Source: Marasmius tenuissimus
Lineage: Eukaryota > Basidiomycota > Agaricomycetes > Agaricales > Marasmiaceae
Reading direction: 5' to 3'
Assembly: GCA_029532415.1 (NCBI GenBank)
Contig: JAQOTA010000056.1
Span: forward strand, 62,001-126,000
Length of the DNA: 64,000 nucleotides
Under the pieces are notes generated by a model. It was not told where the DNA came from, ran no database searches, and was given only the letters and a program-made list of their open reading frames with translations. A program made the position numbers and the translations under genes. Below, one piece after another: positions 45,421 to 56,059 of this stretch (the first letter of the stretch is position 1; each line of letters begins with the position of its first letter).

Positions 45421-47880
45421 GGCAGCGCATAAGGATTAGGAGGTCAAGCGTGTGAATTTGCATTCGGAGCTTACCGAATACAACGACAGTAAGAGAAGCA
45501 GTCGACTACTCAAATGATATGGCCCTGGGTTTTGGACCACAAGTTTTGGAAGTCTGGATGAGACGAGAAGGAGGCTCAACGTACTCAACCGCTGATGCCC
45601 GCTCCAAAGTTGCGAACAAATAGTTATGATGACGGTTCTTTTAGGGGGACGCTGACCGGCAGTTGGACGACTTTCCAGAGTCACGGAACATCCAACCTTG
45701 GTCCTTGTTCCTAGTTGTACGTTCTATTTTGTCGTTATTTTCTCTTTCAATGCAATTATGAGTGACTGCTGAATAGCTCCCGATTGTTAAAGGAAGATGG
45801 CAAAGTTACAACCTTTATTCCAGCGCTCCCTTTTTACATTTGGAATTCGATGTGCCTCCCCGAACCGCATACGTCGGCAATACGACGTTCAATCGTACAC
45901 TGGCCTTTAAGCGACGGCAGATGAGGAATGGAAGAGTAGGAGACGACTGATGTGTGATCAATTTCAGCTCAAGACACCGCTCGTTGGGTGGCACACATAC
46001 CAAAGGAGATAAATGTGCCATCATATTCGGATACTGTGAAGTCAGTGTGTGGTGTCAGAACATCTTCAGCGCACGTTCGATTACTTTTGCCCCGGAATAC
46101 CGTTTGAACCTAGCCTTCAAGCTCTCGGTCTCAGTGGTGGGGTAAGAGTGGGAGCCGCTCTGAAGTCGAGTATGCAATCGGACTTCGTTTTGAAGACATT
46201 ACAACTAGATAGAGAATCTTCGATTTGCCACTCAGCGCTCAGGAATAGCAAGAGTGAGACTGACTCAAGCCAAAGCCTAACCCAGGTTTCGCGGACCGCC
46301 ATGCATCGTGACCTGGCCATTGGATCATACATAAAAGGAGCAGACTGCCAACTGGCAATTCAGGAGCATATGGGTGTGTGACTGTACCACAGCAGCCTCG
46401 ACTTGATCGTGGTGAATGTGGTGCCAGGGCAAAGGTAGCTAGTACCAGGTAAATGTAAGCGCGAGGTACACTCCGCAGCAATTCCTCCAGGAACACCCTC
46501 CCCAATGCGTCGTTCCAAGCACAGTATCACCGCGACTTTCTGTATCCCGAGCGGGATGTTTGTTGAATTTGACCCACGGGATCGGGTCTAGGTCTGGGTC
46601 GGCTGCTACAGAGAGAGTTGATCCACCCCGTCCTGCCCCGTTTGATTCGTCGGGAGAATCTGAATTGGGGACTGCAGGGGGGTTGGGGTGGGGGAGACGA
46701 GTTTGGTTTTGCGAGTTATAGACTGAGAGAACGGCGACAGAAACGGCCAAGCAAGGAGCTTCGCAGGTGCATACGAGAGGCCAGAACATCATGAACTTGA
46801 GAGGACTGATTGAGATTTGTCAGACTCCGGAATATGTAAGTGACATCGTGGGTAGTTGAAGAATAATCCTTCCGGGTCAAGGAGGTACTCGTTATGCGTC
46901 CAGGGACACCGCATTTTACTTCAAATCCTTTCCACCGACTTGCTCTTTGGACTCCCATTCCCGTTCCTTCCTGCCTGGGACTGAGCCCCGCGACCTCTTC
47001 ATAAGTGGCACCCCCTTCAGATATACAGTCGTTCAAACGTGCGTTGGGAGGAGCGTTTCCGATAAGGTCAAAGCCATACGACTCTCATCAATTCCGCTCA
47101 GATTCAAGTTCCCGCAGAGAATTTAGCGCCAGAATAGAGTTAAATCAGCAAGGCAACGGTAAGCACAAGGCAATCATCCCGAGACAACCCCCACAATATA
47201 TTGTTCCAAGTATCATTATATCCGTCGGATCGAACTTGGGCCTGCATCCCGAGCGAGACATCCGAGATTGAATCCCATTCAAGTCCATTGACGCAATTCC
47301 GGATTTATTCGTGCGGATGACCTGACTTCGAGATCCCGAGAAGCGTTTGGTGAGCTCTGGGATCGCATGCGAGAGGAAGATCAAGGTGTGCCGCGTGATG
47401 AAAGGGAACTTGAGATTCGTCGAACGGGAGCGTGAGGTTCCTACGAACAGGCAGAACTTTGGTCTTTGCGAGACGAAGTGTCCATGGCTCAGCATCGAGT
47501 ACTTGCTACCAATTCCTTCTTCCACTCCTCTAATTCCGGTTCCTCGCAGGTTATTCCCCGGCAACTAGCAGCCAGCAGCCTATTCAATGCTTGAGCAGAA
47601 ACTTGTCGGTAGAATCGTAGTCAGCTCCAAGATCCAGGGCCGTAGGCATAAAGACAAGAAAAAAGAACCTTCGGGGCTTCCAACTTGACGTCGACGTTGA
47701 CTTTTCTTTTTTTTTGAGTGAGAGAGAGAAAAAAGGCAGAACGGAACGACCTACGATCAAAATTGGACCGTAGAGCGAGAACCCCGTTTGTTACGTGACA
47801 AAAAAAAATCACACAGTAACCAGAGCGCTTCGTCGTTAGACATTCCTCGAGATGGACCCGTATAGACTAAGCTCTCCAAG
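45421..47880 (-). other. Block X5
   Basis: A diverged X copy upstream of K5. It seems to contain two partial X copies in tandem (about 45,420-46,560 and 46,560-47,880). A 139-codon minus-strand frame (47145-47564) is open but shares only short matches with the other X blocks. No hydrophobin is present in this module. Confidence 0.3.
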
Positions 47881-48470
47881 TACTAGTATGTAGACGAGTC
47901 CGTGGTTGATAGGTTGATGAAGTAGACAAGTTAGAGCTTGGAAGTAGCAGAGATAGGTGATGAGATGGACTGAGAGCGAGTGGTAGAGGTGGCTTTCCAG
48001 ACTGACCAACGTCATCAGTATCGATGGACAAAAAAATTGAACATGGTGGTTAGAACGAAGAGCTTGTGACGAGGTGTGACACTAACAGCCCCTCTAACTT
48101 GTCAGGAGTTTTCAAATGTAACACCGACACCAATGTTAGGGGAGAGCACACGGTACACATAACGCACGAGGGCAAGAGAGGAAGATAGAATATATATTAA
48201 TTCAAGCGTCTATGTATGTACACGGCGTCAACATTAGAGTAGGCACATGACACAAAAGGACTGCACATCCTCGAAACCAAATGATACTCGTCGAGCTCGA
48301 CAGTAAGGTCGACCTCAGCACCTGCGAGCACTCGATATCGACTCTGAGGCATATAATTCGGTAGGAAATCCAGCTAGAAAGTCCAAGCAGCCATAACTAA
48401 CGTCCACAGCCGCATTTCGATACCGCAGCTCAGCATCCTGAGTTCCAGCTTGAAGCATATCCACCAAAGA

Positions 48471-49024
48471 ATGCCAGTGTTGACTCCCGAGGTATCCGTT
48501 CTGGAGGTGGCTGAGAAGGCTGAGGCGTCCAGTAACTCCGGTAACGGTTTCTTGGCCAAATTGGGGTTGGTCGGAGTGCTGGTCGTCGTCGCTGCAGCAG
48601 CGGCCAAGAAATGGTTCTTTCCCTACGTTGTGGAGGATCTGGAAGACTCGGTGAAGGGCATGGATGGATTGATTAAGGGTAACATGAGTCATGAGTGGCA
48701 TTTGCTGGGAGGTTCTGCAAAGACATTTAGACGTAGGCTTCAGAGGTAAGTGTAGGTTCATGCGTACCTTGCGTCCGGAAATACTGACGTCTACCTCTCA
48801 AATCTCTACAAAACTTCTTTCTACATCAGAGAACAATCGTCTGAACCTCCCGCATGGCTGACTTGAACTCAATTTAGATGTAATGAGGAGGTGCTCCAGA
48901 TCAAAATGAGGGGTACCGCCGAGCCGGATAGAACGAAGCCTCCAGCTTGGGTTATCTTCCAATGGCTCCAGTTGAAGCACGTGAACGCTTGCCATGCGTT
49001 GCTGTCGCAGTTGAAGTACGATCT
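48471..49024 (+). pseudogene. K5, 5' part: KKWFFPY-family gene split by copia
   Basis: Exon 1 48471-48745 (275 nt) and exon 2 from 48878. The protein begins MPVLTPEVSVLEVAEKAE, then a membrane segment (GLVGVLVVVAAAAA), KKWFFPYVVEDLED and a charged tail. Exon 2 runs to GATCT at 49020-49024, where the retrotransposon is inserted. Adding the 4 bases after the second GATCT (55360-55363) restores exactly 151 nt, the exon 2 length of all other K genes. No other defect is seen in exons 1 and 2. Confidence 0.88.
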
Positions 49025-49346
49025 TGATGAGCCGGCATGACGCCTAGCGCAGAGGACTACAACATGGACTACACTACTACTTACCAGAAAGGAGTTTAGA
49101 GAGATAGAGGCGAGACGTAGAAGCTCAAGCACACTGTAGATTCAAGTAGAGAACTACGTGCTTATATACATGTAGACACAATAGAATTACCATATAGAGA
49201 GAACAATAGAAATTGTACATATGACCATAATGAACAATGAAGAATGGAACAATAGCGAATGCATTGTCCCGCATAATACAATGGCGGGAAGTATGAACCG
49301 GGACTTCGGATATACCGGGATCTAATTATAGTCCACGGATTCAACA
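49025..49346 (-). repeat. 3' LTR of the copia element
   Basis: 322 bp, TG...CA ends in element orientation. Closely similar to 55034-55354 and to the solo LTR at 34276-34588. Confidence 0.95.
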
Positions 49347-49358
49347 CACCCCCTCGCT
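49347..49358 (-). promoter_or_regulatory. Polypurine tract
   Basis: In element orientation AGCGAGGGGGTG, directly before the 3' LTR, the expected place for the plus-strand DNA primer. Confidence 0.8.
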
Positions 49359-49388
49359 AAGTGCAGCTGAAAAGCGCATCTGAGCGAA

Positions 49389-52300
49389 TCAAGTGGACGA
49401 ATAAAATTCAAGTCCAAGGTGATCTCTGAATCGTAAGAACTTCTCATGTCCGAGATTCTTCGTAAACATGTCTGCGGGATTATAGACTCCTTCAATAAAG
49501 AACAACTCGACTTTGCCATCTTCAACACACGATCGAATATAATGATATCGAATATCGATGTGCTTGGTTCGGCGTTCTTGAACCGGATTAGATGCAATGA
49601 AGATAGAGCCTTGATTGTCTCCGCAGATTGGAATAGGACCTAAGTCGATTCCAAGTTCAGAGAGTAGCGACCTTATCCAGGAAGCTTGACGACTGCAATC
49701 CGACAGTGCCATATACTCAGCTTCAGTGGAAGAAAGAGCTACAGTCTTCTGGGCGTGTGATTGCCACGAGAAGATGCCGCCTGCTAACTTGAAGAAGTAG
49801 CCAGTGATCGAACGGCGTTTGATGGGATCGGCAGCCCAATCCGAGTCTGTGAACGCAAGAAGACCTCCATCAGAGTCACCATCATAGACAAGTGAATAAT
49901 CTGATGTGCCAGCTAGATAGCGGCAAATATACAGAGCTTTATCGAGGTGTTCCTTTGTTGGATTAGAAGAGAACTGGGAAAGCTTTGTAACTGCATAAGC
50001 AATATCAGGACGTGTGCCCAGCATAATGTACAGAAGCGACCCAATCACAGACTGGAATTTGGAGCGAATAGCAGGATTGACTGGTCCATCGTTGGGGGTT
50101 GGCACATAGCCAGCAGGTAAGGGCGTAGGAGCACCTTTCGCATTCTGCATCCCGAAACGTTCAAGGACTTTCTTCAGATAATCCTTCTGGTCAATCATGA
50201 TCTTATTGCCTTCGCGACGAATGCTCATGCGGAGAAACTCGCTAGCATCGCCCATATCACGACATTCCCATCGAGCCATGAACTCGGCTTTCTTCTTGTC
50301 AACAAAAGCTTTGTTAGGACCCATGAAGAGTGCATCGTCAACATATATGATCGCGTACACAACTTCACCACTCTTCGGATCTTTGCAGATGAAGAGTCCA
50401 GCATCAGAAGTCAGGCGTTTGAAGCCTAGTACTTTCATGGACGAGCTGAGGGTTCGCCACCATTCAAGGGCAGCTTGCTTCAGTCCATATAATGCACGAC
50501 GCAGGCGTAATACCTTGCGTTCTTGGCCCTTGACTTTGAAGCCTTCAGGTTGTTCCATGTAAATCTCCTCAACAAGATCGCCATAAAGGAAGGCGTTCTT
50601 AACATCAACAGAGGTGATGTACCAGTTCTTGAGAGCTGCGAGAGCAAGCATCATACGAACAGTCTCATAACGAACAACTGGTGAGAAGATCTCATCAAAG
50701 TCGACACCTTCGACCTGAGAGAAACCTTTGGCAACAAGCCTCGCTTTCTTGCGACCATTCGACTTGACGTCGAAGACCCATCTATTTCTGATGGCTTTGC
50801 GACCTTTAGGCAAGTCACAGAGTTCGAAGACCTTACGCTTACGAAGTGCCTCAAGTTCTTCGTGGCAAGCGGTCTTCCATTCCTTCTGTTGCTCAACAGG
50901 CAACTTTAGAATATCGCGGAGTGTCCACTCTCTGATATTAGAGAAATCAGGAGTATCGGACGTTGGAAGCGAATCGTGAATTGGAACGGCATTGTTCAAC
51001 AAATAAATCACGAATCCTACTCCCCCTTCTTGGGTCAGTCTTTCGACTACGCTTTCTTCCTCATGCGACTCAGTGCTTCCACTGGGTTCTGAAGCAGGCG
51101 GAGGCGGAAGTGGACCAGGAATCCCCTTTTTACCACCTTTGCCCTTCCTAGATCGCGAAGAGCTAGGACGATCAACTGGATGTGTAGGTTCTTTATCTCC
51201 AGTGACGTTTCTCCAAGTATTTTTATTCTCTAAGTCGCGAATTATATCTGAGGGTCTATTTGGATTCCGCTGTTCACCAAATATGTTACCAGGTTGCGTT
51301 GTACCCTTCCGCTGCCTCGAAGACCGGCGTGGACCATCCGCTGCTGGTGCAGGCGGAGGAACGGCGGGTTCGCCTGGAGGCGTCGGAGGACCAGATTGAG
51401 GGAGTGGCACATCCCCTGGCGCAGGGCCACCTGTAGGTTCGTCAACCTGAGGTTCTGATCTCTTAGAAGGTTCGGAGCGACGTCTGAGATCTGGTAATGG
51501 AGTATCAAAACCGTCATCATCAGAGTCTTCATCTTCCGAAGGAATGTTGGGATTTTCACCCAAAGTAAAAGGTTCACTACCGACAGGTGTAAAACCACGA
51601 GTTTTGGCATCAGGACACTTATTGTATAGCGTCTCATCGAACAGTGCAGTGCTACCTTTGAATACGGAATTATTACTTCGCATGAACAGGAAGCCTTTCA
51701 TCCCATCTTGGTAACCGATGAAAGTCATCAACTCACTACGAGGAGCGAGCTTATTCTTCCTACGATCTTCAGGAATGAAGACGTAGGCTGCACAACCCAA
51801 TACTCGGAGATGTGAAACATTAGGTGCTTCGCCGTAAAGCATTTCGAACGGAGTTCGCCAGCTCAAACGTTGCACAGGAGTGCGATTGTAGAGGTGGACG
51901 GCGTGCACATGGCAGAATTCCCACCAGGACTGAGGCATACAAGCTTCAAAACGAAGAGCTTCAGCCTTCTCATGAATAGTCCTGTTAAATCGTTCAGCAC
52001 GACCGTTTTGTTGTGGTGTATACGGTATGCTTTGATCCCTTTGGATCCCATACTCTTTCAGTACTGCATCGAACTTATCTCCTTTGTACTCTCCCCCTTC
52101 ATCGGACATCCAGGTCTTGACAACAGCATTGAATTGCGTCTTGACCATAATAAGGAAGTCCCTCAAAGCGGGTACTGCCTCGTCTTTCGTCTTGAGCTTG
52201 GAGGTCCAAACGTAGGACGTGCAGTCATCGAGAAAAGAGATGTAGTACTTGTACCGGTGATACGATTCAGCCGGGTACGACTTCAAATCCGAATGTATGC

Positions 52301-54734
52301 GTTCAAACGGTTTAGAAGCTCTTGTTTTAGAATTGGGGAACGATTTCTCATGCATCTTGCCTTCAGCACAACCACGACACAGAGGTGTCTTCTTAGTAGG
52401 CATCTTAAGGTCAAGTGGGAAACCTTGCGTATGTTTCCGAGCTTTATTCAGGGCTTTATCCGATGGATGCCCAAAGCGTCTGTGCTCAATATCGTAGTCG
52501 ACGTTGTAAACGACCGACTTGGCCATTAAAACCTCAGCAGATGCTTTCCGCGAGTGTACCCAATAAATGGTTTGACCAGGCATATGAGGGTAGGAAACAA
52601 GCGACTGTCGTCGCTGTGATGAGTAGAAGGCTAACTTCTTCGCGTTTCCACGAATTGATAGACCATCTTGAAGGAACTCTCCCATTGATAGTAGACGTAT
52701 GTCCAATTGAGGTATGTAATAGACAGGATAGAGTCGCGAAACGCGCTCAGTAAGTTTCCCGTCATGTCCTTCAACGTTATGCTTAATGAAGACAGTGCCT
52801 TTACCCTTGATCTGTATAGGGTTGCCCTTATTCGCAGTATTTACGATAGGACCATCAAGCGATTCATATTCAGCGAAATCATTCAAATCATTCGTGAAAT
52901 GAGAGGAGGCACCAGAATCAAGGAGCCAACCCTGTGCGTTGTTCACACTTTTCTTTCCCTTACATTGAGTACATCCCACGAAGTGGGTCGAAATAGCATT
53001 GCAAAAATTTACAAGTGATACCAGATCACTTCGACTACCGCGCGCACTACTGATACCAACTAGTTGAGAGCAGCGCTGTAGGTTTGCATCAGCTTGGGAA
53101 AGCAGGTCAAGATAAGGAACTTGCCTGTCATCGTGGAACGATCCAAGAGAGACGTCATCCGGGACGTCCTCTACTCCTGCAGCTTCGGCAATGTCGTTGT
53201 CAACATCATTACCGAATAGAGAAGCCATATCGTCCATACCATCGTCAGATCCCCAGTCCATCTCTACATCTTCATCAGGATCAGTGCTGCGAGCACGTTT
53301 AGAAGAAGTAGAAGAAGGACATCCGGCTCCTTCATTTTCCGAATCGTCCTCCAGAACTCGCTTGGACGAGGAACCAGGCTTCGAGATACGATCCTGGAGC
53401 GAACGATTGGCGGCAGACGTGACGATCTGTTCGAACGGTTTGAGATGCCGCGCCGTCTTAGGGACACCAAGTCTGTCAGCAAGTGAACGTGCTTCACGTA
53501 CATCATCAAATACTGACTCAGATGGCTTGAAGCCGGTGAAGGACTGCATGGCAGCCGGATTCTTCTTGACAGCGGGGGCGACAGTGCTGTCACAAGACTT
53601 GTCCCAGTGACCAGTGAAATGCGCTGGGGGCGGAGATCCTCTAGCACGGCTAGGAGGGGCACTGGCAATTTCAGTGCGCAAGGAGTTGTTGACTGCGTTC
53701 AACGCAATACGTTCCCTGCGGTCAGTGATCGAGGAGTAAGGACGAACAGGAGGAGGGGAAGCGACGACGGATGCGTAGGACGCAAGATGAGAGTGACCAT
53801 GAGACCGATTGTTACCACTGTTACCGCCGGCGTTGCCAGGACCCTGATGCTGGTTGATACCACCGCGGGTACCACGCTGCTGCTGCTTCTTCTTCTTACC
53901 CTTGTTCTGGTTCGAAGAGGGGCGTTGCTGCTGCTGCTGTGGTGGACGGGTGTTGGTCTGCTGCTGATACCCACGCTGCTGACGTTGCTGCTGCGGGCGT
54001 TGCTGCTGACCGAACGATGGTTCACGATTACCAGCACGCTTCACCGCAGAGAGGCGGTTGGCGAGCTGAGGGTTCTGGCGTTCGTACTCGACCATGATAG
54101 CGTCATGGACTTTCGAAACAGTGATGCATTCTTCATCCTCGGGATCCCTGACATAGTCATGAAGGGATTTGGATGAGGCGGCGTCCCATTCGGGAGGAAT
54201 AGCGGCAATGAGCAAGAGGGACTTGATCAACTCGGGGAGAACCACTCCTACCTCGGAGAGTCGTTCGATGTAGGACTTGAACTTGGCGATGCCGGCTTGG
54301 GGATGAGAGGTGGTAAGTCTGAAAGAGACGAGTTTAACAAAGTCGCCATAGATGGCAGACAAAGTGGGCTCGCCGTAGGTGAGGTTCAGCTGTTCCCAAG
54401 CTTTTTCGGCGTTCATGTCCTTGATCGGATCGAAGACCTCCTTGGTGGTGGTGATCTGGATGATTCCCATGAGTTGGAGATCTTCCTTATCCCATGCAAG
54501 ACTCTCCTTTTGCCATGCGGCATACTCTTCAGGAGGGACTTCGTCACGTACAACGGGAGTAACCCCAGTAGGGCTAGTGACTCTGCCAAGAGGCATGGAG
54601 GGACGTGGTTCATCACCAGTGAGATGACCATAAAGACCTTGGGTCTTGCATACAGCTTCCATTTCGCTGTAGTAGGTCTGTTTGAAGTTGGTGCCGTCGA
54701 AGCGACCAGAGAAGTATTTCTTAACATCGAACAT
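49389..54734 (-). CDS. Copia Gag-Pol polyprotein
   Basis: 1,781 residues from the ATG at 54734 (MFDVKKYFSGRFDGTNF); an in-frame ATG 23 codons upstream also exists. The Gag part is followed by a Gln/Arg-rich stretch (about 250-310). Then come an aspartic protease with DSGASSHF (about 605), an HHCC zinc motif (HRRFGH near 753, CRGC near 786), and an integrase core with HSDL (815), SDEGGEY (880) and NGRAERFNRT (912). Reverse transcriptase starts near 1,318 (NRWVFDVK) with YVDD near 1,466, and RNase H has FTDSDWA (1,630) and TKHIDIRYHY (1,725). The order protease-integrase-RT-RNase H defines Ty1/copia. No frameshift or stop interrupts it, so it may still be active. Confidence 0.96.
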   Translation of the reverse strand: MFDVKKYFSGRFDGTNFKQTYYSEMEAVCKTQGLYGHLTGDEPRPSMPLGRVTSPTGVTPVVRDEVPPEEYAAWQKESLAWDKEDLQLMGIIQITTTKEVFDPIKDMNAEKAWEQLNLTYGEPTLSAIYGDFVKLVSFRLTTSHPQAGIAKFKSYIERLSEVGVVLPELIKSLLLIAAIPPEWDAASSKSLHDYVRDPEDEECITVSKVHDAIMVEYERQNPQLANRLSAVKRAGNREPSFGQQQRPQQQRQQRGYQQQTNTRPPQQQQQRPSSNQNKGKKKKQQQRGTRGGINQHQGPGNAGGNSGNNRSHGHSHLASYASVVASPPPVRPYSSITDRRERIALNAVNNSLRTEIASAPPSRARGSPPPAHFTGHWDKSCDSTVAPAVKKNPAAMQSFTGFKPSESVFDDVREARSLADRLGVPKTARHLKPFEQIVTSAANRSLQDRISKPGSSSKRVLEDDSENEGAGCPSSTSSKRARSTDPDEDVEMDWGSDDGMDDMASLFGNDVDNDIAEAAGVEDVPDDVSLGSFHDDRQVPYLDLLSQADANLQRCSQLVGISSARGSRSDLVSLVNFCNAISTHFVGCTQCKGKKSVNNAQGWLLDSGASSHFTNDLNDFAEYESLDGPIVNTANKGNPIQIKGKGTVFIKHNVEGHDGKLTERVSRLYPVYYIPQLDIRLLSMGEFLQDGLSIRGNAKKLAFYSSQRRQSLVSYPHMPGQTIYWVHSRKASAEVLMAKSVVYNVDYDIEHRRFGHPSDKALNKARKHTQGFPLDLKMPTKKTPLCRGCAEGKMHEKSFPNSKTRASKPFERIHSDLKSYPAESYHRYKYYISFLDDCTSYVWTSKLKTKDEAVPALRDFLIMVKTQFNAVVKTWMSDEGGEYKGDKFDAVLKEYGIQRDQSIPYTPQQNGRAERFNRTIHEKAEALRFEACMPQSWWEFCHVHAVHLYNRTPVQRLSWRTPFEMLYGEAPNVSHLRVLGCAAYVFIPEDRRKNKLAPRSELMTFIGYQDGMKGFLFMRSNNSVFKGSTALFDETLYNKCPDAKTRGFTPVGSEPFTLGENPNIPSEDEDSDDDGFDTPLPDLRRRSEPSKRSEPQVDEPTGGPAPGDVPLPQSGPPTPPGEPAVPPPAPAADGPRRSSRQRKGTTQPGNIFGEQRNPNRPSDIIRDLENKNTWRNVTGDKEPTHPVDRPSSSRSRKGKGGKKGIPGPLPPPPASEPSGSTESHEEESVVERLTQEGGVGFVIYLLNNAVPIHDSLPTSDTPDFSNIREWTLRDILKLPVEQQKEWKTACHEELEALRKRKVFELCDLPKGRKAIRNRWVFDVKSNGRKKARLVAKGFSQVEGVDFDEIFSPVVRYETVRMMLALAALKNWYITSVDVKNAFLYGDLVEEIYMEQPEGFKVKGQERKVLRLRRALYGLKQAALEWWRTLSSSMKVLGFKRLTSDAGLFICKDPKSGEVVYAIIYVDDALFMGPNKAFVDKKKAEFMARWECRDMGDASEFLRMSIRREGNKIMIDQKDYLKKVLERFGMQNAKGAPTPLPAGYVPTPNDGPVNPAIRSKFQSVIGSLLYIMLGTRPDIAYAVTKLSQFSSNPTKEHLDKALYICRYLAGTSDYSLVYDGDSDGGLLAFTDSDWAADPIKRRSITGYFFKLAGGIFSWQSHAQKTVALSSTEAEYMALSDCSRQASWIRSLLSELGIDLGPIPICGDNQGSIFIASNPVQERRTKHIDIRYHYIRSCVEDGKVELFFIEGVYNPADMFTKNLGHEKFLRFRDHLGLEFYSST

Positions 54735-55020
54735 GGTAGTAAGAGGTTGAGAGATTGGTGTTGGATCTAGGAAAGACAGCATCAGCATGCGTCTAATCAA
54801 CACAGGGAGCAGCCATCAAGGCGCTATGCTCAACGAGGAGCATTGGATCCTTTAGATCCGATGTCGTCGAAGGACGTACATCAATGCCATAGATCGAACA
54901 CTCAATTAAGAGGTTGATGGCAACATGCAGGTCTAGCCTAGCTAGCCGATGACAGCAGCCTAGGGGCGCTCGTCGGTGACAGCAGCCATTAAGGCGCTCG
55001 TCATTGTAGTCGGGCTAACC

Positions 55021-55033
55021 GGGGCCCATAACC
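55021..55033 (-). promoter_or_regulatory. Primer-binding site, complementary to the tRNA-iMet anticodon arm
   Basis: Directly after the 5' LTR the element reads GGTTATGGGCCCC. Its complement GGGCCCATAACC equals the anticodon stem-loop sequence of eukaryotic initiator tRNA-Met rather than the tRNA 3' end. Priming by a half tRNA-iMet is known for Drosophila copia; that it applies here is inference. Confidence 0.7.
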
Positions 55034-55354
55034 TGATGAGCCGGCATGACGCCTAGCGCAGAGGACTACAACATAGCTATACTACTACTTACCAGAGAGG
55101 AGTTTAGAGAGATAGAGGCGAGACGTAGAAGCTCAAGCACACTGTAGATTCAAGTAGAGAACTACGAGCTTATATACATGTAAAGACAATAGAGTTACCA
55201 TATAGGGACGACAATAGAAATTGTACATATGAGCATAATGAACAATGATGAATGGAACAATAGCAAATGCATTGTCCCGCATAATACAATGGCGGGAAGT
55301 ATGAACCGGGACTTCGGATATACCGGGATCTAATTATAGTCCACGGATTCAACA
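55034..55354 (-). repeat. 5' LTR of the copia element
   Basis: 321 bp, partner of 49025-49346. Confidence 0.95.
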
Positions 55355-55647
55355 GATCTGATGGTGCGTGGGCTTCTCCATACCTAATGGCGAAAAAATC
55401 CAGAAAAAAAATCGATCTAGCTCGAAATCGAAGGGAGAGAACGTACCTTCTGTGCAAGAGAATCGTCTTTGTCTACGAGTGTGTAAGGTCATCCAGTTGG
55501 CTGCCGCTTTCGAAAGTGTTGACCAAGATCGTCGACCACCACGCTCGTCATCCGCTACCGTTACTACCTGCCATTCCACGAGTATTTCGCATTGAATACT
55601 TCGTCGCCTGCCCGCCTATATTGCGTTCTGGTACTACTTGGAAATGA
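55355..55647 (+). pseudogene. K5, 3' part
   Basis: After the duplicated GATCT the last four bases of exon 2 (GATG), a GTGCGT donor and a 41-nt intron ending ATCCAG follow. The next exon is homologous to exon 3 of K3 (ARNRRERTYLLCKR in a shifted frame). Similarity to the K2/K3 downstream region continues to about 56,060, including the GGGGTATTCGGGGTC remnant of the foldback motif. Confidence 0.75.
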
Positions 55648-56059
55648 TTTATCTTGATTGCTGTGTCCAACAGCCCAGAAAGAGCGAGCGAGAAGACCAC
55701 GAGGAAAGAGCCAGATTTACATCCAGCATGACGACCGCGACGTTGACCTGGTTTTCTCTGGAAATTCCGCAGCTGCGCTGGCCCTCATGCAGCGATCCTA
55801 GTGAATAATGAAGATGGTAAGTCGTTCAAGTCGAGGGTGAAGAGAATGAGTTAGCTGCACCGTTGGCAATGGAACCATCAATGTACACGTTGCTGTATCA
55901 GGAGGCGTCCAACAGGCACATCTCTGACATTTCCTCAGTCATTCTGGGCCATTTGAAGAGTAGGAGTGGGTGGGGAAGAGTCAATGTGAGCACGTACGAC
56001 GGTTCGTAGATCCAGGCAAGGGAGGGGGGTATTCGGGGTCTTATCCCATCTAATCACCT

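Larger units (their letters stand above)
49025..55354 (-). mobile_element. Complete Ty1/copia LTR retrotransposon, TSD GATCT
   Basis: 6,330 bp between two LTRs (5' LTR 55354-55034, 3' LTR 49346-49025) of 321-322 bp that start TGTTGAATCC and end CATCA. They differ at roughly 15 positions by eye. It is flanked by GATCT on both sides (49020-49024 and 55355-55359). It has one long open frame, a primer-binding site and a polypurine tract, so it looks structurally complete. It sits in antisense within exon 2 of K5. Confidence 0.97.

Noticed and set aside
51870..52529. 219-codon plus-strand frame
   Set aside because: Lies antisense to the integrase region of the copia polyprotein and has no start context, splice signals or family resemblance; it is a shadow frame.
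53607..54176. 189-codon plus-strand frame with Leu/Thr runs
   Set aside because: Antisense of the Gln/Arg-rich Gag region; the low complexity explains the open frame.
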